Shown: in pieces, positions 50,679 through 62,720 of the stretch | How positions within the stretch are numbered: position 1 is the first letter of the stretch | Layout: every line of letters begins with the position of its first letter | From: Brachycybe producta | Taxonomy: Eukaryota; Arthropoda; Diplopoda; Playtdesmida; Andrognathidae | Direction: 5' to 3' | NCBI GenBank assembly: GCA_036925085.1 | Contig: JAUPFP010000010.1 | Location: 1,051,001 to 1,115,000 of the forward strand | Length of the DNA: 64,000 bases | The notes under the pieces: generated by a model | Database searches by the model: none | What the model saw: only the letters and a program-made list of their open reading frames with translations | Told to the model about the DNA's origin: nothing | Made by a program: the position numbers and the translations under genes

Positions 50679-53600
50679 ATGGAAGGTTTTGAGTGCGAAG
50701 TGGATCTTTGTAATTATGGTAAAGTGGAGTCTGTACGAGACAGTTTCGATTATGCAGGCGCCGCCGCCGCCGCCGCTGCTGCTTCTCCTGTTGTTTTTAG
50801 TCGTGGTGTTGATGACGCTGCATTAAAGACAAAGGCCATTGACCATGACAACAACAACACCACAGTGGAACTGATGGAAATGGATGATGAGATGACGATT
50901 ACGACGAACGTTGAAGCAACGCTTGATGCTACACAGTGCGTTCAGGATACGCTTCGAGAGCTTTTCGTCGTAACAGGAGCCAACTCAACGGGAAACAGCC
51001 CAGAACACCAAACGGAGAATGTAGAAAAACGACTAGAAGAAGCAGTGATAGAGACTGAAAAACCTGAACAATTGGAAGCTCGAGAGGAGGAGAACACGAC
51101 AGCAGAGGCCACCGAAGAAGAGGAAGAGGAGAAGGACGAACAAATAGAGGCGAATGGGGAGATGGAGGAGGAAGGGGAGGGAGACGTTGGAGTTGAAGGA
51201 CTCGATGCATCATTTAATTTATCACAGGAAGATATTGGAGAATGGAATGTAGTGGATGAGGTGAATGAATCTATAGAAGAAGAATCAAAGGAGTTTCCAC
51301 AAGAAGAAATTGACGGAGTGTCAGAAGAAGAGGTTTCGGCCGCGAAAGAGAAAGACTATGAAGAACATGTAGAAGCTGCCAAAGAAGAAGACGATTTAGC
51401 GGCAGTCGAAGACGAAGCAACATCGGAAGTACAGAAGTTGCCACAAGAAGAAGATAAACAGACTCAAGTGTTGTCGGTTGAAGATGAGTTAGAAAACGAG
51501 ACTGATGAAATTACAGAAAGAGAAAACGAACAAGTTACGCCAGAAGACGTTTATGTTGAGGAGGAGGAAGGAGAAGATTACGTGGCTGTAGACGACGATG
51601 CAATATCGGAAACAATGGAGAGGCAAGAAGTTGAAGAATTGATCATCGAAGAGGATGAAGAGGACACTTTGGCTACAGTGGAAGAAGACGGTGAATGCCC
51701 ATCGGGAGAAACATACGATCTGACGCAGGATGTCGAAGAAGTGACGATAGAGGAGGTGGAACACCAATTCGACGAGGAAGATGAAGAAATGGAACAAGAA
51801 GTTGATATAGAAGGAGATGTAATTAGTCCAATTACGCACGAGATCGAGAAGGATTTTCAGAACGCAGAAGAAATAAACGGTGCGTCGAGAGTAGTCGACG
51901 AGGCGATGAGACGATCGAGCGACAACAACGACACTGTTCATCCGAGGGAAGAGAGCGATTCGGTTTTATCGGTCGCTTCTAATCTCGCATCTACGCAAAA
52001 CGAGACAATATCGATAAAAAACTTGTACGCAGAACAAAGTCCACCACATAGATCACAAATTGTGATTGACCAAAGTGATGAAAACTCTGCGATTGGGAGT
52101 TTTGACAAAACATCGGACGAAATTAATCTTCCGTTTATGGCTGCGGCCATTAAGCAAGAGGTTTTAGAACACGGAGTTGGTCAGTTCTCGCACACGAACG
52201 CTATGGGAATGAGAACTACTGCTGCTGCTGTTGCAGCGACAACATTGGACGCTTCGAGGAAGTTACCGATCGTGGCCAAGAAGAGAAAGAAGAAAAAGAC
52301 CGATCAAACGGGACACGAGAACGGCGTTACTCAACCAGCCACCGTCGCATGCAAGAACATCAAATTGATATTTTTAAATAAAATTCAATAGAGGATGTTT
52401 ATTATTAAAATGTTTTTTCTTTGTTTTATTCGAATTAGTGGGAAGACCTCCAATCACGATCGGCCGTTCTTATCCGTTATGCGAGAGTCATGCTCTGCCT
52501 TTTGAACGAGGCTGGAAACGAGAAATCGTTCATCGTTCGGTCGTAATGACGGGATCAAAGGCGTGGAAAAGTGTTGACGTTTATTACTTCACGCCGGCCG
52601 GACGTAAAATGGTGAACCTGTTGCTCCTTTTGAAAGCTCGAGTTTCTTCGTCTCGTAACTGAAACGCACTTTTAATTTATTAATAATTTCAGAGATCGTT
52701 AAGAGAAGTGGGCGAATATCGTATGTATCGTGTAATCGCTTCGTTTAAAAGATAGAATTGATTGTCGTTTACGTGTTTCTTTTTTTGTTGCTGTTGTTAC
52801 AGTTGAGAAAATCAACGATGCCACGTTGACGCTAGCCAACTTCTCTTTCTCACGAAAAATAATAAGCAACTCGCCTTTGGAGACATCTCGAACGGCGAAA
52901 AGACGTGGAGCACCTACTTTAGAAGATGGTTCGAAACCGGCTAAGGTGCCGTGCCCTAAGACACACGTTTTCCCGAGCAAACCGAGATCAGAAACAAAAA
53001 TCAGCGCCCAATTTGGAGTTCCAAAAGTTATTGCTCTGCCGAAAGGAACAAATATTGTAGAAAAAAGGTGGTGCAAGGAATCTTATGAAACGTTTATCGG
53101 GGTTTCCACCAAATTGAACAACTTGGAATTCTCAAGGACTTTCAAACACGATCGAAACTCACGGGGAATTTTAAAATATAAATTCAAAAATAAATGCAAG
53201 AAATCACGAAGGAAATTAAAATGTCCAAAATCGTATTTTCGCTTACATCCTTTATATTTTTGAATAATAAAAACGTTTAAAATTTTATGCTCATTTCTTT
53301 CGCCAAAAATTGTAAATTAAGTGCGGTAAACACAGTTTTAGAGAGAGATTTGTCTTTTCCAAAAACATGGTCCTCGATTCTTACAGAAAAAATGTTTACG
53401 CTCGCAGACTATTGAGAACAATAATTGAAGCTGCAATCACTTCTTAAATGTCGTGACCAGCTATTAATAAAGGTCTTTTGGTTGTAACATTCAAAGATGC
53501 GGTTTTTATTTTATGCCCTTTTGAATTATACTAATTTGCTCGACCCATGTCAAAGGTCATCGATCTAAAAAAAAAGCCGTTCTTTGGGGGGCAGGCTCTT

Positions 53601-56600
53601 AAAGCGGAAAAAGAGGAAACTTAAAAAGAAAATATTTCGCTCACAGACAGGAAAGTTAATTATGTTTTCAGAAGTTTCAGTGTATTTTCACCCTAGAAAA
53701 AGACCAAATTTACCCCATTTTAAAACATTAAAAAACACTAGTAAAATTGAAATCGATATTTGGTGGAAACTCTGCTTTAACCTCAAAATGCTTACCGTTT
53801 CAATGTCGGTCCTTTTTGTGTTTAGAAGAACCGAAGGAGAACTGACGACAGACGTGAAACGTTGTTCGTTTCACTGTCCAGGTCAACAGGGTATCATCCC
53901 TACGTTGCAGTGCACTAAGTGTCTTTGCCTGTTTCATCCACGATGCGTCGGACTCGCGGATTCTTTCACGGGACTCTTAACTTTTATCTGTAGAGTATGT
54001 TATACTTCTGATTCAACTGTTACAAACAACGTTTTTTTTTATCGCAAGTTGTTTCCTTTTTTCAGGAATGTGGTGGTTCTTATACTCCACTTAAAAATAC
54101 ATCATCGCTCGTTAGATTACTCTCACCTACGGTAACAAAAAACAGTTCAGCAAACAATAACGTTGCCGGAAACAACAGTGTTAACATTCGACCACATATG
54201 TTGACTTATCCGAATAATCCCGGTAATTCTAACCGAGTGTCGTGTAAAAATGTGACCGTTTCACCGGTTTGGAGCATTAACCCTCCGTTACAGACGACAA
54301 ACCTTCATAATACGACACAATTTCCTTGTGGTGTGACTATAGAGAAAATTCCCCCCGGGACGAAACCGGTGCCGTCGGAACTTCCGACCGCATCGATATC
54401 CGTCATACCGATGAACCGTCCTCTCATGTTTTCTCGGTTGCAGACTCCGCAGACTAGTGTCAAAAGTATAGTTAGACCAGAATTCGCTCCACGCGGTTAT
54501 CATCCTAATTACCTGTTTCCTAATCTAACGAATGCGATGATGAGGGCCATTTCCACTCAAAACAACAACAAAATAACTCCCGAACAACAATCGATGCATA
54601 CTAACTATCGGGTTGTTAGAGCTTTAAAGCCGTCTTTTCCGGCCGGCAATCTTCAAACGTATTCGAAAATAACGGAACGGACGGTGACAGTCAACGCGAG
54701 TGGAAATCAGCTCTCGTTGCCGATGTCTGCCTCGGAACACGCGTACACCAAAATAAAACCTAACAATGGTCACCCTCAGGTGTCCATCGTTCGACAGAAC
54801 AAATTACGTTCTCTCTCTGCTCCAAATCCGATAAATTGTTTTGTTAGTTCTCTGAACGGTGGTTTCACATCTCTGCTAAAGATCTTCAAGTATCTGAGTC
54901 TACCGGACCTTCTACAAGCGTCGCAGGTGTGCTGCACGTGGAGAGACGTGGCTAGACATTGTTCGGTGGTAAGGGGCACTTTTAATAAAAGATGATTTTC
55001 AAACAGCCGAGAATCGAACGCCGGTTATTCTATCTTTTAGGATTAAAAGTAAAGATAAACTCGAAAGTGTTTTTAGAAACTAGAAGGATAACTCAATCCC
55101 TTAAGGGTAATTTAAATGCTTGACATCTTTCAAAATAAGCTTTTTATGTCATTTGGAAAACGACCTAACAATAGTTTTCAATTTTTGTATCTTAGGCCTA
55201 CTTTGAAACATGTCAACATGAAAAAATACCCATAAGTGATTGAACTACCGTTCTAGTTTTTAAAACACATTTTATTCTCTTATCATTTTGCGCTACTGAA
55301 AAGACACAATAATGAAAGCGTTCGAAAATCAGCCGTTCATATGTCCCCATTAAAACGTGTTTCCTTATTCAGTGGGAAACTGTGGTTCTGAAAAACGTAA
55401 GGATTAGAAACTGGGAGATGTTCGGAAGGTCCGCCCCCACTTTAACGATACAACAACTGGTGAGTACTCTTTCCTATCGTACGTCCCCCCCCCCCCAATA
55501 ATGACAAACCTGTCGAATGATTACGTTTGTTACGTAGGATATGCGAGGCATGCCCATCAGTGACAACAAGGACGTCACGTTTCGTGGGATACTCTTACTC
55601 TCGAGCAAGATTAAAAACCTGCAAACCCTTCATCTGTGCGAAGTTCCTGCGTACATCGTACACACGGTCACAACACAACATCCGAATCTGAAGTGTTTCA
55701 CTTCGGAATGGATCACGGAGGAAAACAAAGAGAACTCGTCAGTTCCATCTTTTTAGTCTACAATTCCGCCCTCATGTCTCTTCTAAATTGATATATCGTT
55801 ATGTTTTAGAAAAAAGAAATGCAACTTGGACTTGGTAAAGTTCGGCAAAGTGGTTAATCTGGAAACTCTCCAACTTAGAGGAATTTACGGTCTCTACTTA
55901 CTTGGCAACGGTCTCAGAGAACTCGAAACGCTGAACAGACTGACTCGACTGGTCGGACGCGTCACTCGTTTTTACGATCGTAACGTGGTTTTATTAATCT
56001 CGATCGTTGTCTTTTCGTACAGTGCATCACATCTTTACGAGGCGTTCCGCCATCCCAATACTCCTTTCTGAAGTGTCTTCCGAAACTGAAAACCTTAGAA
56101 CTCGGAGAATGTCTGGAATTCACCGAGGAGGTTTGTTATTTTGCTTTAAATTATCATTTTTCCGTCGCTATTTCGTTTTGATCTCTTATTTGTTCTGAAT
56201 TAAGGTTTACGAAACGATTGGCCAGTTGACAAATCTGACTACTCTGAGATTAGAATTCGGTGGAAATTGTGCCGAACGTGGAGTGGAAATCGTTCTCTCG
56301 TCACTGCAAAAGTACGTTTTCTCTTTAAAATAATTAAGTATCCGGATTTATTTTTGCATATTTTAAATCTCGAATTTGTCAATTTTTTGTTCCCGAATTT
56401 CTCGGCTCTTTATCACACATACTCTCTAAGCGGAAACCTTATTTTTCTTCCGTTTACAGTTTGGTTCGTCTCGAATTGATCATATTCAGGATACCTCCGA
56501 ATTTCGGCGAACTTCTCGAGAAGGTGAAAAATCTGAGGCATATGACCATCTGGCCCGACATGAAATTTAGGGTAAAGGACCACTACTACAACAACAACAA

Positions 56601-56985
56601 TCATCATCAAAGGTGTTCCTTTTTTTTTTTTTAAATCTTAAAAGGTCTCCTTTTTTTTTAGCCGGATCACAACAATTACAACACGGTTCGTGCTACGAAA
56701 TTCATCCCGTTTGTAAAGACGTTGATGTGGGGACTCGTGACGTTGTCTCTGCACGACAGCAACCACCAGATCGGTTCAGCCGGAGACTCGCAACATCGTA
56801 TAGACCATAATTCGTGTTGTATTCCGTTTCTGTCTTTCAATTTGGGCTGTACGATACCGCTTAGAACGTACATAAGTGCACACCAACTAATGAACAAATT
56901 GCGCTCGGAGTTACCGCAATCTAAAGTACAAGTGGTCATGGTTCCGAATTCGTCTTATCGAACCATCGCCTACATGCCTCGGTAA
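50679..56985 (+). CDS. MBD-PHD-F-box-LRR chromatin/ubiquitin-ligase protein
   Basis: Thirteen exons: 50679-52350, 52439-52611, 52693-52720, 52803-53067, 53826-53994, 54066-54968, 55373-55459, 55538-55737, 55810-55951, 56023-56130, 56205-56311, 56460-56571, 56662-56985; in frame, 1,429 residues. An acidic Glu/Asp region (about 110-420) and a basic KKRKKKK (534-540) precede a methyl-CpG-binding domain at about 578-643. That domain has GWKRE, SVDVYYFTPAGRKMRS and NFSFSRK; Arg585, Asp604, Tyr606 and Arg616 correspond to mCpG-contact residues of MeCP2. A C4HC3 PHD finger follows (Cys726, 730, 742, 745, His750, Cys753, 768, 771). Then come an F-box (from about 1036, FTSLLKIFKYLSLPDLLQAS) and leucine-rich repeats. 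The order parallels FBXL19 (CXXC-PHD-F-box-LRR). Inferred role: SCF substrate receptor on methylated DNA. Exon 1 needs a GC donor (GCA T|GCAAGA). Confidence 0.88.
53400..53590. repeat. Partial R5-like repeat in MBD-gene intron 4
   Basis: TTGGTTGTAACATTCAAAG, a T-rich run, TGCCCTTTTGAATTATACTAAT and GACCCATGTCAAAGGTC match the interior of R5 at 17280-17370 and 21995-22075. The Lys-rich ORF from 53584 is intronic and is not supported. Confidence 0.5.
54985..55335. mobile_element. Palindromic repeat R1 filling MBD-gene intron 6
   Basis: It begins within 20 bp of the donor at 54969 and ends about 35 bp before the acceptor at 55372, so most of the intron is this element. Arms AAGTGTTTTTAGAAACTAGAA and CGTTCTAGTTTTTAAAACAC. 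Confidence 0.8.
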
Positions 56986-58069
56986 TACCAGTATTCGAGA
57001 GAGAGAGAGAGACAAGGTTCTTTTCCCCCGTACTCTCTCCTATTACCTCGTAACGTTCGAACCTCTCTTTCCCTTCTTCTCCCCCATTTAATCCGTTCCG
57101 TTATCTGGACGCGCAAGCGAAACAAGTGATTAAATACGTTCTTTTTAATATCTTCTTGCTTTCTCTCTCTGGTATTTGTATACATGTAAATGAAATTTTA
57201 CTGGTTAATTAAGCATAAGAATAGTTTTTTTTTCCGAGATTATTATTATTATTATATGGTCTAAGAAGGATTTTTTTTATTATGTTGGTGGTTTTTTAAG
57301 AAATTGAGAAATAAATAAATCACTTAATTTTTAGGACCTTTGTTTGATCTCTACTTTAAACGTTTTTTTTCTCACCCACCTATGAAATGGAATAAAATTT
57401 TGTTACGTGCGAAATAAAATTTTTCTTGTTGATATTTTTGGGAAAGTCATTTGCCAAAAGTAATGAAATACTATAATTAGATTACTTTTTTTCAGTAATT
57501 AGTAATTCAACACGTTCCTTTTTTAAAACATGCAATTTGTAATTGTAATTAATTATTTTTTTTGTTAGAAATCTAATTCAATTCAGTGCCTCCGAGGTAA
57601 ACTGTTAGTTTTACAGAGGAGTCATTCGAAAGTTTCTTCTCTTCATTGAAGGGAATAGGACTTAACATGGTATACCACCATCTAGCGGCTGATATGTAAA
57701 ATTGTGGAGTTAACACTGTTTACCCCCCCTGATAGAAGTTGACACCAATGGATCACCTTGTGGCGGCGACCCTGATTGCCATACTGTTTTTATTATTAAT
57801 TTAATATTATTTCATTTATTTGTATCTTCTTAATGAATAATACAGGATTCATCCCACCTATTGAGTAAAATGAGTAATTTTAATTATTTTTTACTGATGT
57901 AATTAGTAATTGTAATTCATTACTTTTAGAAGTAATTTGGGGTGTTCTTTCTATTAGCAGCTACGTATAGCCTCCAATATAAGGTTTTGAGGGTGTTATA
58001 TAGATTGAGGCAGATTAAGGTGAAAAGCTACACAAATTTCCTGCATAGAGGCTAAGCGGCTGCAAAAGC
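56986..58069. other. Intergenic region downstream of the MBD gene
   Basis: It starts with the 3' UTR of the MBD gene; AATAAATAAAT near 57310 is a likely polyadenylation signal. The remainder is AT-rich with GAGA and TAATTAG runs. No gene is seen. Confidence 0.55.
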
Positions 58070-58285
58070 TAGTTTCCTCAGATAGCGGTACGGTAATGTG
58101 ACGGTAAACGACGACACAAAAAAGTTGAAAAAAAAAACCGTTTTAATAGATGTAAATTGATGTTCTTTTCTCGAGAGCTGTGGTGCTTATATCGTTCTCG
58201 AGAAAACTGCATTCATTTACATTTATTACAACGGGTTTTTTGTGTCGTCGTTTACCGTCAATATTGCGACGGCTATTTTACGGTA
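58070..58285. mobile_element. Palindromic MITE with GTCGTCGTTTACCGTC arms
   Basis: The left arm GACGGTAAACGACGACAC, then AAACCGTTTTAATAGATG, is mirrored by AACGGGTTTTTTGTGTCGTC and GTTTACCGTC on the right. The ends read GCGGTACGG and TACGGTACC. No coding potential is seen. Confidence 0.75.
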
Positions 58286-58309
58286 CCAATACCTTAAGAA
58301 ACCCAGGCC

Positions 58310-58377
58310 ACAAAATAAGGGAATTATATTTACTGTATTCGAAAATTATATATACAGTATTTCCCTATTCTGTGGAC
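58310..58377. repeat. Small palindrome CCACAAAATAAGGGAA
   Basis: CCACAAAATAAGGGAA followed by TACTGTA is mirrored by TACAGTAT and TTCCCTATTCTGTGG. At about 68 bp it is a hairpin-sized transposon remnant or an independent palindrome. Confidence 0.6.
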
Positions 58378-58627
58378 AGGCTAATCGAAAGGATAACTAG
58401 TTATATTGTTACCACTAGATGGCGCTACACTCTTCAAAGACATGTGCGGTTCAGAGTACTCCATCCACGTGCGGATAATTCTTTCTAGCATTGTATTGTA
58501 AACTGCAAACAGTCACAATACGATCAGAAATAATAAGGCCACACATTTCATTTGTAATTAATGAGATTTTTATCTTACGGAATATGACATTCATTTTGAA
58601 GGGCGCCCCCGGGTTTGACTTTTTCGA

Positions 58628-58792
58628 TTAAAGTTTGTTGATTTCGTCTTGTGTTGCAACCAACTTGTTCATGAGACGTTCTCGTTTCCGTTTCAGATAA
58701 GCGACCCGAAAACTCTTCACTCGATAACCAACAAAAAAACCGACAATAAAACTAAACGCCACTGAAATTATCAACACTTTGTTATTAGTCAT
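58628..58792 (-). CDS. MTLN: Mitoregulin-like microprotein
   Basis: A single-exon ORF of 54 codons plus stop. Residues 6-23 (VLIISVAFSFIVGFFVGY) form one transmembrane helix. A strongly basic amphipathic tail follows, containing RVAYLKRKRERLMNKLVATQ then DEINKL. Human mitoregulin (56 residues) has the same layout: a helix, then RRRYLDWRKRRLQDKLAATQ and KKLDLA. The pattern Tyr-Leu-x3-(K/R)-(K/R)-x-Arg-Leu-x-(D/N)-Lys-Leu-x-Ala-Thr-Gln is shared position by position. In vertebrates the protein sits in the inner mitochondrial membrane and supports respiratory supercomplexes and fatty-acid oxidation. ATAAATATG is a plausible start context with no upstream ATG nearby in frame. It is too short for default gene callers. 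Confidence 0.85.
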   Translation of the reverse strand: MTNNKVLIISVAFSFIVGFFVGYRVKSFRVAYLKRKRERLMNKLVATQDEINKL

Positions 58793-59699
58793 ATTTATAG
58801 ATCACTAATTACACACTGTTTCCATCCGCAATATTTAATCAAAAATGATATATGATTAATTAAAGGTCAACGGCGGCGACTAAGCTAACAACTCAATCAG
58901 CCGCTGCCAATTTGAAACTACGTTATTAATGCCGGTTCCACACGTAGCTTACACTATAGTCACATATTTTCAATCTTGGACGCATTTTGCATAGGGTTTC
59001 AAGTATCAACATTTGAATAATTCAACTCAATGGGAACTTTTGAAACACTTTTTGTTAGTTTTGTTTCTATTTTAGAATATTTTTTTTAAGAATTCAAATT
59101 ACAAGTGTACCCGTCGTATGGAACCGGCCTCGCTCACATTATTTTAAAATTCAAATTAAAACAGAAAAAAAAGACGTAAATTTGAGAAAATTTGATGAAA
59201 TTTTTGTTCAAATCTGCGAAAAGCAAAGCTGCAACATTAAGAAGAAATTCAAAATGTTCCAAGACCATCTTTAATGTTGCACAATTAGCAATTTCAAATT
59301 CTGTTTTTACCACGTTTTTCACTGAACTAAAACTAAAAACTAAAATGAAAACTAAATTCGTATTTGAAAACTACTACAAATTGTACAGCATTTTGATCCA
59401 ATCTAAATTAACGCTATTAAAATGCATAATACATCAGTTCCACTGTAGAAATTAATTATTATGCAAAATGAAAAAGACTATTTAGAGGTTAGACTCCTTT
59501 CAGAATTAATTATCACGTTTAAAAAACAAATAATTCCACTTCGATTATAACTTCTAAACAGTCTTTTTCATTTATAAAAGAGTAATTCTCATTTGCCTTT
59601 GTTATAATTAATATTCATCATTCGAAAATTGAAATAAAAAGATTATTTTACAATTTTTTTAAACTTCTGAATTTTTTTTTTTTTTTTTTGCGTTTTGAA

Positions 59700-59965
59700 A
59701 AGTAAAATTGAGAAGAAGTTAAGGTTGTTTTAAAAAGTAAACACACCTCTCGAAATCTGATATTATTCTGTCTTTCAGAAGAGCAAAACAAAGAAAAACT
59801 AGAAAGTGTTTTAGAAACTAGAACGGTAAAAGCACTTTCATGTTGAATATCTTTTATTTTGAAAGATAACAAAAACACTACCACTTCTAGTTTCTAAAAT
59901 GCATTCTAGTTTCTTTTCATTTTGCACACGAAAGAAAGACAGAATAATGAGGAGTTCGAAAGGTG
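59700..59965. mobile_element. Palindromic repeat R1
   Basis: The outer end GGTTGTTTTAAAAAGTAAAC is followed by arm GAAAGTGTTTTAGAAACTAG and the inverse CTTCTAGTTTCTAAAATGC. The minus ORF over it is repeat-derived. Confidence 0.8.
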
Positions 59966-60244
59966 CATATTTCTTCTTAATTAATATTATTTCTGAAAAC
60001 GTAAAAGCAAATTCTGAATAGGAGACACTTAATGTATCATTTAGCGAACAAATTCATTTTTTTGTTAAAAACCATAGATTTGAATTTGGCGCCAAATTAC
60101 GAGCCATCAAACAAAACTTATCCGAGATTGCTTCCCCACCCAACACCACCCTCCATTTAGCATCCATCCCATACTATACTGCCCTCACTTTACTCAAAAC
60201 GTAGAAAACGCCGTAGAAAATCAGAAGAAAAAAAAAATCAGCTA

Positions 60245-60350
60245 TTTGGCTTACTATTAGCCTCTAATGTTAAGCAATTATTAAGTTTAGATATAAAGCG
60301 TCGACCGACCGAAAGCGGGCAAATCGACCTGTACACGGAGGCTAACAATA
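60245..60350. repeat. Small inverted repeat with TTAGCCTC ends
   Basis: CTTACTATTAGCCTCTAATG is mirrored by CACGGAGGCTAACAATAA about 90 bp away. It is probably a short MITE. The surrounding 58793-61175 interval otherwise holds R1, simple repeats and no supported gene. Confidence 0.45.
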
Positions 60351-61202
60351 AAAACAAAATAGCTCATTTAACTGAATAGCTATTTTTCCTGCCACACACA
60401 CATAATATTATATGTATTTAAATTGCCATAAGGCAGCATTTGTAAATTGCTATCATCTTTAGTAGTACTAGTAGTAGTAATAATCATAAGAAGTGACGAT
60501 ACGCACTGATCATTTGTAGCACGCAACTCTTTGTTTGTATGACTGTTGCTTAGTCTATTGATTGTGTTTTGCCGCCACCGCCGCCGCTTTATATTCTTCT
60601 TCTTATTATTATTATTATAATCACATATCCAATGCCACGATGTCATTTATAAATTCAATGAACTTCGAAAGAATCACCAGCAAAAAGAAAAAATGAAATG
60701 TTTTTTTCCATTATTAACCTTATAGTGATTTGTATTTGATTTATTTTTTTAAAAAAAAAGTGGTTATGTGGCGTTTGTTTACTCAACTTAATGTGGGTGA
60801 GTTTTTAAAAAAAGGAGTGCTAGTTAACAACAACAACAACGTTAACAAAGTACAATTAAGGAGGGGCTCAACCCCCCTCCCTCCCTCCCTCCTCTAGAAA
60901 ACACTTTTAAAAAAACTCCCTTTTCTGAAGTCGGTTTTTTTTTTCTTTTCTTATTCTACTTTCAAACTTCCTTCCTTCTTTTGTGTCGTTCGTATTAATC
61001 TCCTTTAAAATATTAATTAATTATAAAACAAAATAACAGGTGGTTTTGGTTGGTGTTTATAACTGGAATATCTTTTAAGTCGGTCTGAATCGAAGAATAT
61101 AGTTTAAAAAAGGCCCCAGAGGGCCCACACAACAACTATGCAAATGTTACCATATTGTAGTTTGTATTCAAACTCATGGAAACTCATTGTTGTCAACAGA
61201 AG

Positions 61203-62273
61203 ATGGAGGACAAAGGAAACGAAAAAACAACATCGAAAGAGACGAAAGGAGGAGTTTCAAAAGACGTCAACAATTGGACACAGCACAGATGGTCAAGAGG
61301 GCAGGAAGGACCTGAAAGAGGAGGAGGAGGCACGATGCACGGCCCACCACAGCTACCGCCACCACTTCGTTCCATTCCGAATGTGTCGTCAGTCAAAGAG
61401 GAATGTTGTTCCGTCAACATCGACCTAACATCGAAAGAGTCGAGGAACAACAGTTTGACAGTTCCTCTTCAACTACTTCGTTCAGCTTCTTCGATGAGTA
61501 ACGTTCGAGACGTCGGTAGTGGTGGTGGTGGCGGTCATCGAAGTTCCGTTTCTTCCTCGTCGTCAGTCGTCTCGGCTCCATCCTCGCCAGACTCCTCCTA
61601 CTACTCCTACTATTTCTGTGATAGTGTCTACAGCAGCAGGAGCAGCTACAGCGGTACGACAAGCCTCGATCTAAACGTTACAACGACGATATCGAACACA
61701 CTGTCCAGATCTTTGTCTCTGGACGACTCCAACTTGCACAAAATACAACTGTCGGAGACGCGTAGAACTCTCAGTTGTGAACGACTACGAGAGATTCCCA
61801 TAGAAGACGTAAAGGAACGTTTTTCGAAGGTGGTCTTAGTTTCGCCCAGTTCTTCGAGTGGACTGACAGGAGGAGGAGGAGGAGGAAGAGGAGAAGGAAG
61901 TTCCAAATCACCATTGCAAATGCCTTCGGTCGTAATCAGTGATCATAGCGGTTGTTGTACTGCAGAGGCCATTCATGCCACTGTCAGTGCGACTCGAGAC
62001 TTTTCCAGTCTAGACGAGTCTCTTTTCGATGACTCTTCTAGTTCTTATGTCTCTAATGTACGGACGTCTTCCTCGTGTTGGAGGAAACTGTCGGACTGCA
62101 GCACGTGTTCGCTCGCTTCGTCCATCTCTTTGGATGACGATGGCGATGACCAGTCCTACTCTTCTCTTCCTAATCCTCCTTGTTCTTGTTGTAGTGACCA
62201 TCATCATCAACAGTGCCTTGGACAGAACGGGCCCTTTGAGGAATGCTCTTGTTCCAGTCACCTACACCAACAG
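61203..62273 (+). CDS. Serine-rich first coding exon of an unidentified gene
   Basis: An open frame with strong codon structure from an ATG in good context (AGAAGATGG) to a clear donor CAACAG|GTAGGG at 62273, phase 0; without splicing it would stop at 62324. An alternative ATG lies in frame at 61176. The about 357 residues are low in complexity: Ser/Gly/Thr-rich tracts (GGGGGHRSSVSSSSSVVSAP), Cys/His clusters near the end (CSCCSDHHHQQC), and one more ordered stretch, RTLSCERLREIPIEDVKERF. I recognise no family. The remaining exons probably lie beyond the right edge. It is likely a cytoplasmic or nuclear disordered protein. Confidence 0.6.
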
Positions 62274-62720
62274 GTAGGGCACCGTACCCATACACAGTTA
62301 TTACAACCAGTACCAAGACGGTAAAAAAAAAAAATTCACTCAAAACAATTGAGTCAATTGTCTTTATTCATTGATTTGTCCAACAGAATTGACGTGACGT
62401 CATCATTCCATTCGGATAAATCGATAAATGGAGGAATTTGTGGTGCATTTATCTATTTTAAAATTTTTGAAAAAGCAAAACTTATGAGAAATAATTTCAA
62501 GATTTATTACAAACTAGAAGAGTAAATAAAAAATACATATTATAAAGATAATGTTCATAATGATATCTTTGAAAATAAACCTTCTTTTATGGCAGGTGGT
62601 TTTTTTTTGTTTAAATTATGTGACGTTTTTATTATTTTAAATTACCATCAAAATTTTGTTTTTTTAAAAGATATCGCAAACATTACTCATGCACTTTTTA
62701 TTTAATATATTTAAACTATA

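Noticed and set aside
52826-53263. Reading through to a stop at 53263 as the end of the MBD gene
   Set aside because: A donor at 53067 (AAAAAAG|GTGGTG) matches the phase of the PHD exon, and the sequence after it is Lys-rich and non-conserved. It could still be an alternative short isoform.
53584-54135. 183-codon ORF around the PHD exon
   Set aside because: Its first part is intron (Lys-rich); only 53826-53994 is exon, and the tail after 53994 is intron read-through.
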